Positions 47,852 through 56,240 of a DNA stretch of 64,000 nt are shown here, piece after piece. Origin of the DNA: Gordonia prachuapensis (GTDB taxonomy: Bacteria; Actinomycetota; Actinomycetes; Mycobacteriales; Mycobacteriaceae); the NCBI RefSeq assembly GCF_036350515.1, contig NZ_JAZDUE010000001.1, forward strand, positions 310,001-374,000. The letters are read 5' to 3'. Position 1 is the stretch's first letter. Every line of letters begins with the position of its first letter. A program made the translations under genes and the position numbers. The notes under the pieces were generated by a model. The model was given only the letters and a program-made list of their open reading frames with translations, searched no databases and was not told the origin of the DNA.

Positions 47852-49336
47852 ATGCGACAGCCCGACCACGACGTGGTGATCGTCGGAGCCGGCTTCGGCG
47901 GCCTCGGTGCCGGGATCGAGTTCAAGCGACTCGGATTCGAGAACATCGCGATTCTCGAACGTGAGCAGGATCTGGGCGGTACGTGGCACGTCAACCACTA
48001 TCCGGGTCTCGCCGTCGACATCGCGTCGGTGACCTATTCGTACTCATTCGCGCCGAACCCGTACTGGTCGCGGCTGTTCGCCCCGGGAGCAGAGCTCAAG
48101 CTCTACGCCGAACACATCGCCGACCGCTACGACCTGAAGCGCCACATGGAGTTCGGTACCACCGTCACGCTGGCGGAATGGGATGACACACAACGTGTCT
48201 GGCACGTCAGCACCGCCGACGGTGCCGAGCGAACCTGCCGATACCTGGTGACCGCCACCGGATTCCTCTCCCAGCCCCACACCCCGGACTTCGCCGGGAT
48301 GGAGTCGTTTCGTGGACGCATCATCCACACCACCGCATGGCAGGACGGTCACGACTTCACCTCCGAGCGTGTCGCCATCGTCGGCACCGGTGCGACTGCC
48401 GTGCAACTCATTCCCGAGATCGCCCGCAAGGCACGGCATCTGACGGTCTTTCAGCGGACGCCGATCTGGGTCGTGCCCAAGGTTGACTTCCCGATTCCGA
48501 CTGTCGTGCAGCGGATCTTCGCGCGGCTGCCAGTCACCCAGCGCGCCGCTCGGCTGGTGAACAGGGCAGCACTCGAGGCGCTGATGGTGTTCGGGGTGCT
48601 GCATTTCAAACAGGCCAAGGCCGGTAATCGCGGCGCCGAACTCCTCGCCCGGGCGCACCTGCGCATGCAGGTCCGGGATCGTCGGACACGTAACGCGCTC
48701 ACGCCCGACTACGACTTCGGGTGCAAGCGCCCCACGTTCTCCAACTCATACCTGCGGTCGTTCAACAATCCGCATGTCAGCCTCCAGACCGACTCGATCG
48801 ACCATGTCGAGCCGGACGCCATCGTGACCGTCGCGGGCGAGCGGATCGAGATCGACGTCCTCGTCCTCGCCACGGGTTTCGATCTGTGGGGGGTGAACTT
48901 TCCGGCCTTCCGGATCGTCGGACGCGAGGGCCGCGACCTGGGGAAGTGGTGGAGGGACAACCGTTTCCAGGCCTACGAGGGCATCTCGGTACCGCGCTTC
49001 CCCAACCTGTTGTCGCTGAACAGCCCGTACTCCTACAGCGGCCTGTCGTATTTCACGACGATCGAAGGGCAGATGAAGCACATCCGACGCCTGTTCGGCG
49101 AACTGGCGCGACGCGGGGACGACACCTTCGAGGTGTCCGAGGAGGCCAACGACGCCTTCCTGGATCGCGTGACCGAGCGGCTCGACTCGTCGGTGTTCTA
49201 CAACGGGGACTGCTCCTCTGCGCGCAGTTACTACTTCAACCAGCACGGTGAGGCGGCGTTGCTCCGCCCCAGTTCCACGCTCTCGACGCTGAGGGAGATG
49301 GACCGCTTCCCGCTCGACGACTACATGTTCCAGTAG
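47852..49336 (+). CDS. FAD-containing Baeyer-Villiger-type monooxygenase
   Basis: A 494-residue flavin monooxygenase with two Rossmann motifs (VVIVGAGFGGLGAGIEF and VAIVGTGATAVQLIPE) and a Baeyer-Villiger-like fingerprint FRGRIIHTTAWQD between them, in which Q replaces the usual residue after W. EthA-like enzymes have the same layout. It uses NADPH and oxygen to insert oxygen into a ketone or a sulfur compound. ATG 47852 has GGGGAG eight bases upstream; an ATG at 47846 and a GTG at 47828 are alternatives. The alcohol dehydrogenase that follows could make its ketone substrate. Confidence 0.86.
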   Translation: MRQPDHDVVIVGAGFGGLGAGIEFKRLGFENIAILEREQDLGGTWHVNHYPGLAVDIASVTYSYSFAPNPYWSRLFAPGAELKLYAEHIADRYDLKRHMEFGTTVTLAEWDDTQRVWHVSTADGAERTCRYLVTATGFLSQPHTPDFAGMESFRGRIIHTTAWQDGHDFTSERVAIVGTGATAVQLIPEIARKARHLTVFQRTPIWVVPKVDFPIPTVVQRIFARLPVTQRAARLVNRAALEALMVFGVLHFKQAKAGNRGAELLARAHLRMQVRDRRTRNALTPDYDFGCKRPTFSNSYLRSFNNPHVSLQTDSIDHVEPDAIVTVAGERIEIDVLVLATGFDLWGVNFPAFRIVGREGRDLGKWWRDNRFQAYEGISVPRFPNLLSLNSPYSYSGLSYFTTIEGQMKHIRRLFGELARRGDDTFEVSEEANDAFLDRVTERLDSSVFYNGDCSSARSYYFNQHGEAALLRPSSTLSTLREMDRFPLDDYMFQ

Positions 49337-49373
49337 GACCAAAGGTTCGGCGCATCGGCCATACCCTGGTCCC

Positions 49374-50402
49374 ATGCGTTCGTGGGAGGTGACCGACCCG
49401 GCACCCATCGAGAACGGACCGCTACAGTTCGTCGAGAAGGCCGTGCCGACTGTGGCCGAGGGTGAGGTCCTCGTGCGGGTGCTCGCCTGCGGCGTGTGCC
49501 GGACCGACCTGCATGTGGCCGAAGGGGATCTGCCCGTGCATCGGGAACGGGTCACCCCGGGGCACGAGGTTGTCGGCGAGGTCGCGGACATCGGCCCGCT
49601 CGTCGACGGGTTCGCCGTGGGAGACCGCGTCGGTGTCGCCTGGTTGCACGACACCGACGGAACCTGTGCCTACTGCCGACGCGGCGACGAGAATCTCTGT
49701 CCGGCATCGACCTACACCGGGTGGGACCGCGACGGCGGCTACGCCGACTACACGACGGTGCCGGCCTCGTTCGCCTACCGGCTGCCGGCCGACCTCGACA
49801 CCGTCGCGGCCGCGCCGTTGCTGTGTGCAGGCATCATCGGCTACCGCGCCCTCAAACGCGCGAGCCGGATCGACCCCGCGGCAGAGTTCGGGTTCACGGT
49901 GCCGCAACGACTCGGCCTCTACGGGTTCGGCGGCAGCGCCCACCTGTGTGCGCAGGTCGCCATCGCGTTGGGGGCCGAGGTACACGTGATGACGCGGGGC
50001 GAGCGCTCCCGCGAGCTGGCCCGCTCGCTGGGCGCGGCGTCGGTCGGCGAATCGCACGACGCACCTCCCGAACCGCTCGACGCCGCGATCACGTTCGCGC
50101 CGGTCGGGGAACTCGTGCCGGTCGCGATGCGGGCCCTGGACCGTGGCGGCATCCTCTCGATCGCCGGCATCCACCTCAGTGACATCGGACCGCTGAACTA
50201 TGAGCGAGAGCTCTTCTACGAGAAAGAGATCCGCTCGGTCACGGCGAACACCCGCGAGGACGGGCGCGAGTTCCTGGCGCTGGCGGCCCGTTTCGGTGTG
50301 CGGGCGACGACACACCCGTACCCGCTGGCATCGGCGGACGAGGCGCTCCGCGACCTGAAGGCCGGCCGGTTCGACGGGGCGGCGGTGCTGGTTCCGGAGT
50401 GA
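49374..50402 (+). CDS. Zinc-dependent alcohol dehydrogenase
   Basis: A 342-residue medium-chain dehydrogenase: catalytic zinc residues in ACGVCRTDLH and PGHEVVG; in the lobe, CAYCRRGDENLC gives three of the four usual structural Cys, and the first appears replaced (WLHDTDGTC). The Rossmann motif is GLYGFGGSAHLCAQVA. The -10 element TACCCT at 49362-49367 lies six bases before the ATG, indicating a leaderless transcript. Mycobacterial AdhA-like proteins share the form. It may work with the monooxygenase encoded 37 bases upstream. Confidence 0.85.
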   Translation: MRSWEVTDPAPIENGPLQFVEKAVPTVAEGEVLVRVLACGVCRTDLHVAEGDLPVHRERVTPGHEVVGEVADIGPLVDGFAVGDRVGVAWLHDTDGTCAYCRRGDENLCPASTYTGWDRDGGYADYTTVPASFAYRLPADLDTVAAAPLLCAGIIGYRALKRASRIDPAAEFGFTVPQRLGLYGFGGSAHLCAQVAIALGAEVHVMTRGERSRELARSLGAASVGESHDAPPEPLDAAITFAPVGELVPVAMRALDRGGILSIAGIHLSDIGPLNYERELFYEKEIRSVTANTREDGREFLALAARFGVRATTHPYPLASADEALRDLKAGRFDGAAVLVPE

Positions 50403-50517
50403 ACTGGCTGTCGCCGCTCCGCAAACGCGCAGCCACCACCCACACGCTCAGGTTGCTGCCCGCGCGTCTGGTCGGAGGGTGCGCGTAACGCCGGGGACAT
50501 CGACATGGTCGCGACGG

Positions 50518-51324
50518 TCACACCGATTCGAGCAGCTCCGGGCCGTTGTTGGCGACGCGGTTCACCAGCGGGGACACCTCGCGGACGTCGATCGCATCGG
50601 CAACCGCCTCGCTCGGCGGCGCGAACAGCGCGTCGGGCGCCGTGTGATCCGGATCGAGCCACGGTCCCCAACTGTCGAACGGCATGATCAACGGCATCCG
50701 GTCGTGGACGTCGCGCAGGTGGCCCACCGCGTCGGTGGTGAGGATGGAGCAGCTCAGCAGGGGTGCCGCATCGCGCGGCGCGTCCTTCGGACGCCAGACC
50801 GACCACAGCCCGGCCATGAACAGCCGGGTTCCGTCGTGCGGTGACATGAAGAAGGGGATCTTGGTGGGTTTGCCCTTGGCGTCCGCCGGACCCTTCTTCC
50901 ACTCGTACCACCCGTCCATCGGGACGAGGCAGCGTTTGGATTTCACCGACGTCCGGAACGAACTCTTCTCCGCCGCGCTCTCCGCCCGCGCGTTGAACAG
51001 CAGCGGACCCTTGCCGACCTCCTTGGCCCAGGGCGGCACCAGTCCCCACCGCATCGCGCGGATCCGCAGGGCCGGGTCGTCGTCGGGATCGTCCGGTGCG
51101 TGGCGACGGACGACGGTCATGACGGTCGTTGTCGGCGCCACGTTGTAGTTGGGCCCGGGAGACCTGGGCGTGTCACTGCGCCCGACGTCCTGATCGGTTG
51201 CGGCCTTCGTGTCGCCGGACGCGTCGTCCGCGGCGGGATCCAACGGAACGGGGACCTCGTTGACCGCGTCGATCTCGGCCGCGAGCTTCGCCGGGTCGGT
51301 GGTCACCGCATATCTGCCGCACAT
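50518..51324 (-). CDS. SOS response-associated peptidase (HMCES/YedK)
   Basis: A 268-residue SRAP-domain protein. The nucleophile is Cys2 (MCGRYAV), which requires removal of Met1; other active residues are Asn in FNARAES, Glu in GWYEWKK and His in DVHDRMPLI. HMCES/YedK forms a stable cross-link with abasic sites in single-stranded DNA and so protects them. An acidic insertion at about residues 28-55 is specific to this protein. No LexA box was recognised upstream. Confidence 0.95.
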   Translation of the reverse strand: MCGRYAVTTDPAKLAAEIDAVNEVPVPLDPAADDASGDTKAATDQDVGRSDTPRSPGPNYNVAPTTTVMTVVRRHAPDDPDDDPALRIRAMRWGLVPPWAKEVGKGPLLFNARAESAAEKSSFRTSVKSKRCLVPMDGWYEWKKGPADAKGKPTKIPFFMSPHDGTRLFMAGLWSVWRPKDAPRDAAPLLSCSILTTDAVGHLRDVHDRMPLIMPFDSWGPWLDPDHTAPDALFAPPSEAVADAIDVREVSPLVNRVANNGPELLESV

Positions 51325-51388
51325 GCTTCCATGCTGACACGCCGCACCGACACGGTGTGCCGGGAGCGGGTGGTGGCGGTGCGATCTG

Positions 51389-51883
51389 TCAGACCGCGAT
51401 GTCGGCGACGACGGCCTCGGTGACCGCGATCAGATCGTCGGGCGCGAGTTCCACCTCCAGACCCCGACGCCCGGCGCTGCAGAAGACCGTCGGCCAGTTC
51501 AGCGCGGACCGGTCCACCACCGTCGGCAGCGGCGTGCGCTGGCCGATGGGGGAGACGCCACCGAAGACATACCCCGTGGACCGGGTGACCGACTTCTCGT
51601 CGGCCATCGCGGCCTTGGTCGCGCCGGCAACGGCGGACAGGGCTGCTGCGGCTGCTTTCAGCGACAACCGTCGCGGCACGGGCACGACGGCGACGGCGAG
51701 CGGTCCGCCGAGGTCGATGACGAGTGTCTTGAACACCTGATCGGCGCTGACGGCGAGTGTCGTGGTGAGCGCGGCGACGGCTTCTTCGCCGTAGGCGTTG
51801 CTGTTCTTGTCGTGGGGATAGCGATGTACGGAGTGGGCGATCTTCGCGCGCTCCAGCGCGGTCACCGCAGGGGTCGCGCCCAT
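51389..51883 (-). CDS. YbaK/EbsC-type aminoacyl-tRNA deacylase
   Basis: A 164-residue Cys-tRNA(Pro)/Pro-type trans-editing deacylase. The family residues are in VFKTLVIDLGG (Lys of the K-T-L motif) and GGVSPIG, and the central AAMADEKSVTRSTGYVFGG is typical. It hydrolyses mischarged tRNA in the cytoplasm. ATG 51883 gives the standard length although the frame is open for another 36 codons. It is divergent from sigH. Confidence 0.92.
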   Translation of the reverse strand: MGATPAVTALERAKIAHSVHRYPHDKNSNAYGEEAVAALTTTLAVSADQVFKTLVIDLGGPLAVAVVPVPRRLSLKAAAAALSAVAGATKAAMADEKSVTRSTGYVFGGVSPIGQRTPLPTVVDRSALNWPTVFCSAGRRGLEVELAPDDLIAVTEAVVADIAV

Positions 51884-51920
51884 CTGGATCTCCGTTCTGC
51901 CGTTCGGTCCGTTCTCACCC

Positions 51921-51947
51921 GGAACATTTGTCGGGCGACGGCTGTTG
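51921..51947 (+). promoter_or_regulatory. SigH/SigR-type promoter of sigH
   Basis: GGAAC at 51921-51925 and GTTG at 51944-51947 are 18 bases apart, matching the SigH/SigR consensus GGAA(T/C)-N18-GTT. Transcription should start near 51953. Autoregulation by SigH is established in mycobacteria and Streptomyces. Confidence 0.8.
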
Positions 51948-52031
51948 AGCCATGTGACGACGCCCGTAGTCGACGTCGCACCTATCGTCACCTGCTCGTT
52001 TCCCGACTCGGAAGGAAGGTCGAACAGCCAG

Positions 52032-52913
52032 ATGAGTCACACCGGTCTGCTCGAACCCACCTCGGCGGTCCTCCAGCACCCCTCCCCGCAGCAACCGTCC
52101 CGGCGCCGCCCCGCGGGCGTCACGTCATCGGTAAGCTTGACCGACACCCCGTGGGTGTTGCGAGCGTCGGGATCGGCGTCCGCCAAGGCCGTCACCGAAG
52201 GGATCGTAGTGGTCGAACCCGAGTCGCAGGATCAGGCGCCCGCTGACGCAGCCGACGACACCTCCTCATCCGCCTCCGGGGCCGGGTCACAGGCCCCGCG
52301 TCGCGCGGATCCGGGTGAGTCGCAGGAGGCGCTGACGGAGCGGTTCGAGCGTGATGCGCTGCCGTTGCTGGACCAGATGTACGGCGCCGCGCTCCGGATG
52401 ACCCGCAATCCCGCCGATGCCGAGGACCTGGTGCAGGAGACCTACGTCAAGGCGTTCTCGGCGTTCTCCTCGTTCCGGGAGGGCACGAACCTCAAGGCGT
52501 GGCTCTACCGCATCCTGACCAACACCTACATCAACGGGTATCGCAAGAAGCAGCGTCAGCCCGCGCAGTACCCCACCGAGGAGATCACCGACTGGCAGCT
52601 CGCGGCCACCGCCGAGCACTCGTCGACAGGGCTGCGCTCGGCGGAGATCGAAGCGCTCGAGGCGCTGCCCGATGACGACATCAAGAACGCTCTGCAGGAG
52701 TTGCCCGAGGATTTCCGGATGGCGGTCTACTACGCCGACGTCGAAGGGCTGCCGTACAAGGAGATCGCCGAGATCATGGACACCCCGATCGGTACCGTCA
52801 TGTCGCGTCTGCACCGCGGACGCCGACAGTTGCGCGACCTCCTTGCCGACGTCGCGCGTGAGCGCGGATTCAACCGGTCAGCCCGCGCGTCGGAGAGCGG
52901 GGTGGCGCGATGA
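52032..52913 (+). CDS. sigH: ECF sigma factor SigH
   Basis: A 293-residue redox-stress sigma factor. Region 2 (NPADAEDLVQETYVKAF, RILTNTYINGYRKKQ) and region 4 (LPYKEIAEIMDTPIG, SRLHRGRRQLR) are almost identical to mycobacterial SigH. The protein begins with about 95 extra residues rich in Pro, Ser and acid. ATG 52032 lies downstream of a SigH-type promoter. A shorter form from GTG 52209 would be near the usual size, recalling the long and short forms of Streptomyces SigR. It overlaps the anti-sigma gene by four bases (ATGA). Confidence 0.95.
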   Translation: MSHTGLLEPTSAVLQHPSPQQPSRRRPAGVTSSVSLTDTPWVLRASGSASAKAVTEGIVVVEPESQDQAPADAADDTSSSASGAGSQAPRRADPGESQEALTERFERDALPLLDQMYGAALRMTRNPADAEDLVQETYVKAFSAFSSFREGTNLKAWLYRILTNTYINGYRKKQRQPAQYPTEEITDWQLAATAEHSSTGLRSAEIEALEALPDDDIKNALQELPEDFRMAVYYADVEGLPYKEIAEIMDTPIGTVMSRLHRGRRQLRDLLADVARERGFNRSARASESGVAR

Positions 52914-53233
52914 GCAGCACACACCGCTCCGACGACCCCCGGATGGACGACGCGGCAGACGACCCGGAGTTCGTCGAACTCGACTGCTCCGCGGTGCTCG
53001 CAGACGTCTGGCTCCTCCTCGACGACGAGTGCGATTCGGGTGCACGATCGCGGCTGCAGAGCCATCTCGACAGCTGCCCGTCGTGCTTCGCGCACTACGG
53101 CATCGAGCAGCAGCTCAAGACGCTGATCAACCGCAAATGTGGCGGCGACCACGCCCCCGAGGGGCTGCGTGAGCGGCTGCGGGTGGAGATCCGTCGCACC
53201 GTGATCGTCCGCGAGTCCGGCCCCACCGACTGA
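52910..53233 (+). CDS. rshA: Zinc anti-sigma factor RshA/RsrA
   Basis: A 107-residue ZAS-family anti-sigma factor. The zinc motif is His52-x3-Cys56-x2-Cys59 (HLDSCPSCF), with Cys26 in the position of RsrA Cys11. Under reducing conditions it holds SigH; oxidation forms a disulfide, releases zinc and frees the sigma factor. Translation is coupled to sigH by ATGA overlap. A conserved-looking basic C-terminal helix (GLRERLRVEIRR) follows. It reads towards bL37, and a long inverted repeat lies between. Confidence 0.94.
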   Translation: MSSTHRSDDPRMDDAADDPEFVELDCSAVLADVWLLLDDECDSGARSRLQSHLDSCPSCFAHYGIEQQLKTLINRKCGGDHAPEGLRERLRVEIRRTVIVRESGPTD

Positions 53234-53268
53234 CGCCGAGAGTCACCTCCCCAACCCGCCCCACGGCG

Positions 53269-53373
53269 GTCGACAGAACCCGAGAAAACGCCGAGAGCAT
53301 CCACCCCAGCTCAGAGAATCACTTCTCCAAGCCCAACGTGGATGCTCTCGGCGTTTTCTCGGGTTCTGTCGAC
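53269..53373. repeat. 36-base perfect inverted repeat between rshA and bL37
   Basis: The 36 bases at 53269-53304 are the exact reverse complement of 53338-53373, with a 33-base spacer. The outer part of the arm, GTCGACAGAACCC, resembles the unit of the 21-base-period repeats at 15478 and 43730. The genes on either side converge, so it can act as a bidirectional terminator or mRNA-end structure. Confidence 0.92.
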
Positions 53374-53417
53374 GTGAAAGGGTCGACACCCAACGAGCGC
53401 TACTCCGAGTCGACGAC

Positions 53418-53492
53418 TCAGGAGTTCGGACGCTTGCCGTGGTTGGCAGCGTTCTTCTTGCGTGCGCGCTTCTTGCGTCCGCGCTTACCCAT
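53418..53492 (-). CDS. Ribosomal protein bL37 (24 residues)
   Basis: A 24-residue, very basic protein starting MGKRGRKKRARKK and ending HGKRPNS. It matches the actinobacterial large-subunit protein bL37, first seen in mycobacterial ribosome structures. ATG 53492 has an ideal AAGGAGG upstream. It is too short for most gene callers. Its position between rshA and the biotin-protein gene agrees with the recalled mycobacterial order. Confidence 0.92.
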   Translation of the reverse strand: MGKRGRKKRARKKNAANHGKRPNS

Positions 53493-53579
53493 GACGGACC
53501 TCCTTCATACGATGTGCGTCGTCGATTGTCCCATGTCGCCGGGCCCTGATCCCAATCGCCCATGGGCTAGGTTATGGGC

Positions 53580-53795
53580 ATGGCAGAAGATGTCGTCGCG
53601 GAGATCGTGGCAAGTGTGCTCGAGGTACGCGCGGATGCCGGCCAGCACGTCGATGTCGGCGACACCCTGGTGCTGCTCGAGTCGATGAAGATGGAGATCC
53701 CGGTTCTCGCGGAGGATGCGGGGACGCTGGCCGAGGTGAGGGTCAAGGTGGGCGACGTCATCCAGGCAGGCGACATCATCGCCGTCTATGAGTAG
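53580..53795 (+). CDS. Biotinylated carrier protein, TB7.3 type
   Basis: A 71-residue protein that is one biotin/lipoyl-attachment domain. The biotin site is Lys37 in ESMKMEIPV. It begins MAEDVVAEIVASVLEV, like M. tuberculosis TB7.3 (Rv3221c, also 71 residues), so ATG 53580 is taken in place of 53574. The partner carboxylase is not known: no biotin carboxylase or transferase is nearby. Confidence 0.93.
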   Translation: MAEDVVAEIVASVLEVRADAGQHVDVGDTLVLLESMKMEIPVLAEDAGTLAEVRVKVGDVIQAGDIIAVYE

Positions 53796-53877
53796 GAAAC
53801 CGTCGATGAGCAGGCCGACGGTGGGTCACACCGCGATGGTCGTCGCGACCCCGGCCCGTGGTGGCTAAACGCGGGCC

Positions 53878-55389
53878 ATGTCGACACTGTCCGATCTCCT
53901 CGCCGAACACACCAAGCTGTCCGATGCGGCAGCCGCCCACCTGCAGCGACTGGTCGCCGAGTGGCAGTTGCTCGCCGATCTCTCCTTCGCCGACTTCCTG
54001 ATGTCGGTGCGGACCGAGAACGGCGACATGGTGACCGTCGCCCAGTGCCGGCCCAACACCGCGTCGACGGTGTTCCCCAGCGATGAGGTGGGCTCGGTTG
54101 CCGACGATCCGCAGCTCGACCGCGCCGACCGCGCAGATCGGGTCCTGCGCGAGGAGGACCCGGAGTGGTTCGGGTCGGTCGCGATCCGTCGGGAGGCGGT
54201 CCCGGTCGGATTCCCGGGTGCCGACGGTCCCATCGCGGTTCTCACCCGCGCGGTGGACCTCACCCATCCGCGGTTGCCGTCGCCGTTGGAGCTGGCCTAC
54301 CAGGACTCCGCGAACGACCTGTGCCAGATGGTCGCGGACGGGACGTTCCCACATCAGGAGGGCAATCCACGAGGGCTGTCGACGCCACGGGCGGGCGACG
54401 GATTCGTCCGCGTCGACGCGAACGGCATCGTGGTCTACGCGAGTCCCAACGCCCTGTCCGCGTTCCACCGGATGGGGTGGACCGCCGAGCTCACGCACAC
54501 GCGGTTGTCGGAGGTGACCACCGCATTGCTGACCGATCCGTTCGAGTCCGACGACGTGGCGACGGTCATCGACGCGGCGGCGGGGGTGTCGGCGCCCCCG
54601 GCGACGCCGTACCGGGATGTCGGGATGCGGATGGAGGCGGATGCCCGTCGCGCCACGGTCCTGATCCGCGCGGTGCCGTTGCGGCCGAGGGGGATCGGCA
54701 CGGGTGCGGTGGTGCTGATCCGCGACGTGACCGAGGTGAAACGCCGGGATCTGGCGCTGATCAGCAAGGACGCCACGATCCGCGAGATCCACCACCGCGT
54801 CAAGAACAATCTGCAGTCGGTGTCGGCGCTGCTGCGGTTGCAGGCACGTCGGACCGCCAACCCGGAGGCGCGTGGGGCGCTCACCGAGGCGGTACGACGG
54901 GTGGCGTCGATCGCGCTCGTCCATGAGCTGCTCTCCGGCAGCGTGGACGAGGAGGTCGATCTCGACGAGGTGGTCGATCGGCTGGTGCCGATCCTGGTGG
55001 ACGTCGCGTCCGGGGACACGAGTGTCGGTGTGCGGCATCGTGATCGGCTGGGTGTGTTGTCGGCTGAACTCGCGATGCCGTTGGTGATGGTGCTCACCGA
55101 GCTGATCCAGAATGCCATCGAGCACGGATTCGACGGGACGGACCCGGACAACGAGGCCGAGCAGTCCCAGATCGAAATCGTCGCCGACCGGGACGTTCGT
55201 CGACTGCTGATCGCGGTGCGCGACAACGGTTCCGGACTTCCGGACGGATTCGACGTCGGCTCATCCGATCGCCTCGGGCTACAGATCGTCCAGACGCTGG
55301 TGTCGATCGAGCTGGGCGGCACGCTCACCATGGGCGCGAGCCCGAGTGGACGGGGAACCGAAGTGAGCGTGGAGATCCCGCTCCGCTGA
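53878..55389 (+). CDS. pdtaS: Sensor histidine kinase PdtaS
   Basis: A 503-residue cytosolic HisKA_2-family kinase. An N-terminal GAF-like region (about 1-150) and a PAS-like region (about 165-285) precede the dimerisation helix IHHRVKNNLQSVSALLRLQ, where His305 or His306 is phosphorylated, and an HATPase_c domain (ELIQNAIEHG; RDNGSGLPDGFD). No membrane segments are present. It corresponds to Rv3220c. Its partner PdtaR, an RNA-binding antiterminator, is not in the window. Confidence 0.93.
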   Translation: MSTLSDLLAEHTKLSDAAAAHLQRLVAEWQLLADLSFADFLMSVRTENGDMVTVAQCRPNTASTVFPSDEVGSVADDPQLDRADRADRVLREEDPEWFGSVAIRREAVPVGFPGADGPIAVLTRAVDLTHPRLPSPLELAYQDSANDLCQMVADGTFPHQEGNPRGLSTPRAGDGFVRVDANGIVVYASPNALSAFHRMGWTAELTHTRLSEVTTALLTDPFESDDVATVIDAAAGVSAPPATPYRDVGMRMEADARRATVLIRAVPLRPRGIGTGAVVLIRDVTEVKRRDLALISKDATIREIHHRVKNNLQSVSALLRLQARRTANPEARGALTEAVRRVASIALVHELLSGSVDEEVDLDEVVDRLVPILVDVASGDTSVGVRHRDRLGVLSAELAMPLVMVLTELIQNAIEHGFDGTDPDNEAEQSQIEIVADRDVRRLLIAVRDNGSGLPDGFDVGSSDRLGLQIVQTLVSIELGGTLTMGASPSGRGTEVSVEIPLR

Positions 55390-55454
55390 GAGGCGGATGG
55401 GTTCGGGCTCAACGACTCCGGTCATCGGCCGGACAGAAGATTCTCTCCCACAGA

Positions 55455-55486
55455 CGAAGAGACCCGGCCGGGGCCGGGTCTCTTCG
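55455..55486. terminator. Bidirectional terminator, pdtaS/whiB1
   Basis: CGAAGAGACCCGGCC and its exact complement flank a 2-base spacer (15-pair stem) between the convergent pdtaS and whiB1 genes. Confidence 0.85.
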
Positions 55487-55518
55487 ATGTCGCTATGGCG
55501 ACTCGGGCTGTGGACCCC

Positions 55519-55773
55519 TCAGACGCTGCTCCGCGTCCGCGTACGTGCGGTGCGTCGCTTGAGCGCGCGCCGCTCGTCTTCGCTCATTCCTCCCCAGACG
55601 CCTGCGTCCTGACCGGACTCCAGGGCCCACGAGAGGCATTCGGCCGTGACGGGGCACCGGGCGCAGACGAGCTTCGCATCAGCGATCTGTGCGATGGCCG
55701 GTCCACTGGTTCCCACCGGGAAGAACAGTTCCGGGTCTTCGTCGCGACAGATTGCTTTGTGACGCCAGTCCAT
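55519..55773 (-). CDS. whiB1: WhiB1 [4Fe-4S] regulator
   Basis: An 84-residue WhiB protein. The cluster ligands are Cys9, Cys37, Cys40 and Cys46, and the GVWGG turn (AGVWGGMSEDERRAL) precedes a basic C-terminus RRTARTRTR for DNA contact. Length and sequence equal mycobacterial WhiB1, an essential nitric-oxide-sensitive regulator that binds the vegetative sigma factor. AAGGAG precedes ATG 55773. A CRP-type site lies 112 bases upstream, and CRP control of whiB1 is known in mycobacteria. Confidence 0.96.
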   Translation of the reverse strand: MDWRHKAICRDEDPELFFPVGTSGPAIAQIADAKLVCARCPVTAECLSWALESGQDAGVWGGMSEDERRALKRRTARTRTRSSV

Positions 55774-56240
55774 TCCTTCTCCTTCAGGTGCTTGACGCAC
55801 CACTCGACAACTCCCAATGTCTGGTTTGTTGTGGCTGTAACCGATAGTTCACGCGGACACACCGAATGTTTCCGCACTGTTGCTTGTGAATACTTTCACG
55901 AATCCAGGCGAAGTCAATGGTGTTCCGTTAACACGTGTGCAATATCACTGTTGGGTGATCATCCCCGTGAGGGGGTGCCTGCACTTGGTTGCGCACCGAT
56001 GTACTACTCTACTCCGTTTGTGGTCGCAGAGTCTGTGATCTGCGTAGCCCTGCGAAAGAAATCCCTGGTGGTCTTCGAGTCAGTGCCGGTAATCTGTGAA
56101 CCATGCCACGACGACGATGTTGATCCTCATCACACCGGCTGAGCTCACGGGCGCGGTCTGACCCTGCGCGTCGACTGACCGCGGCGGCGTCGATCGCCTC
56201 GCTGGCCGAGGACGCCATCCCGCTGTACCCGCTCTATGCG
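55774..56240. promoter_or_regulatory. Long upstream region of whiB1 and the MFS gene
   Basis: The first 200 bases are less GC-rich than their surroundings and hold the whiB1 promoter region and the CRP-type site. The last 115 bases read as in-frame coding sequence for the start of the MFS protein but without an ATG, GTG or TTG. No RNA gene was seen. Confidence 0.6.
55885..55900 (-). promoter_or_regulatory. CRP-type site upstream of whiB1
   Basis: TGTGA-ATACTT-TCACG fits the cAMP receptor consensus TGTGA-N6-TCACA in 9 of 10 arm positions. It lies 112-127 bases upstream of the whiB1 start codon. Mycobacterial CRP (Rv3676) binds the whiB1 promoter. Confidence 0.7.
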
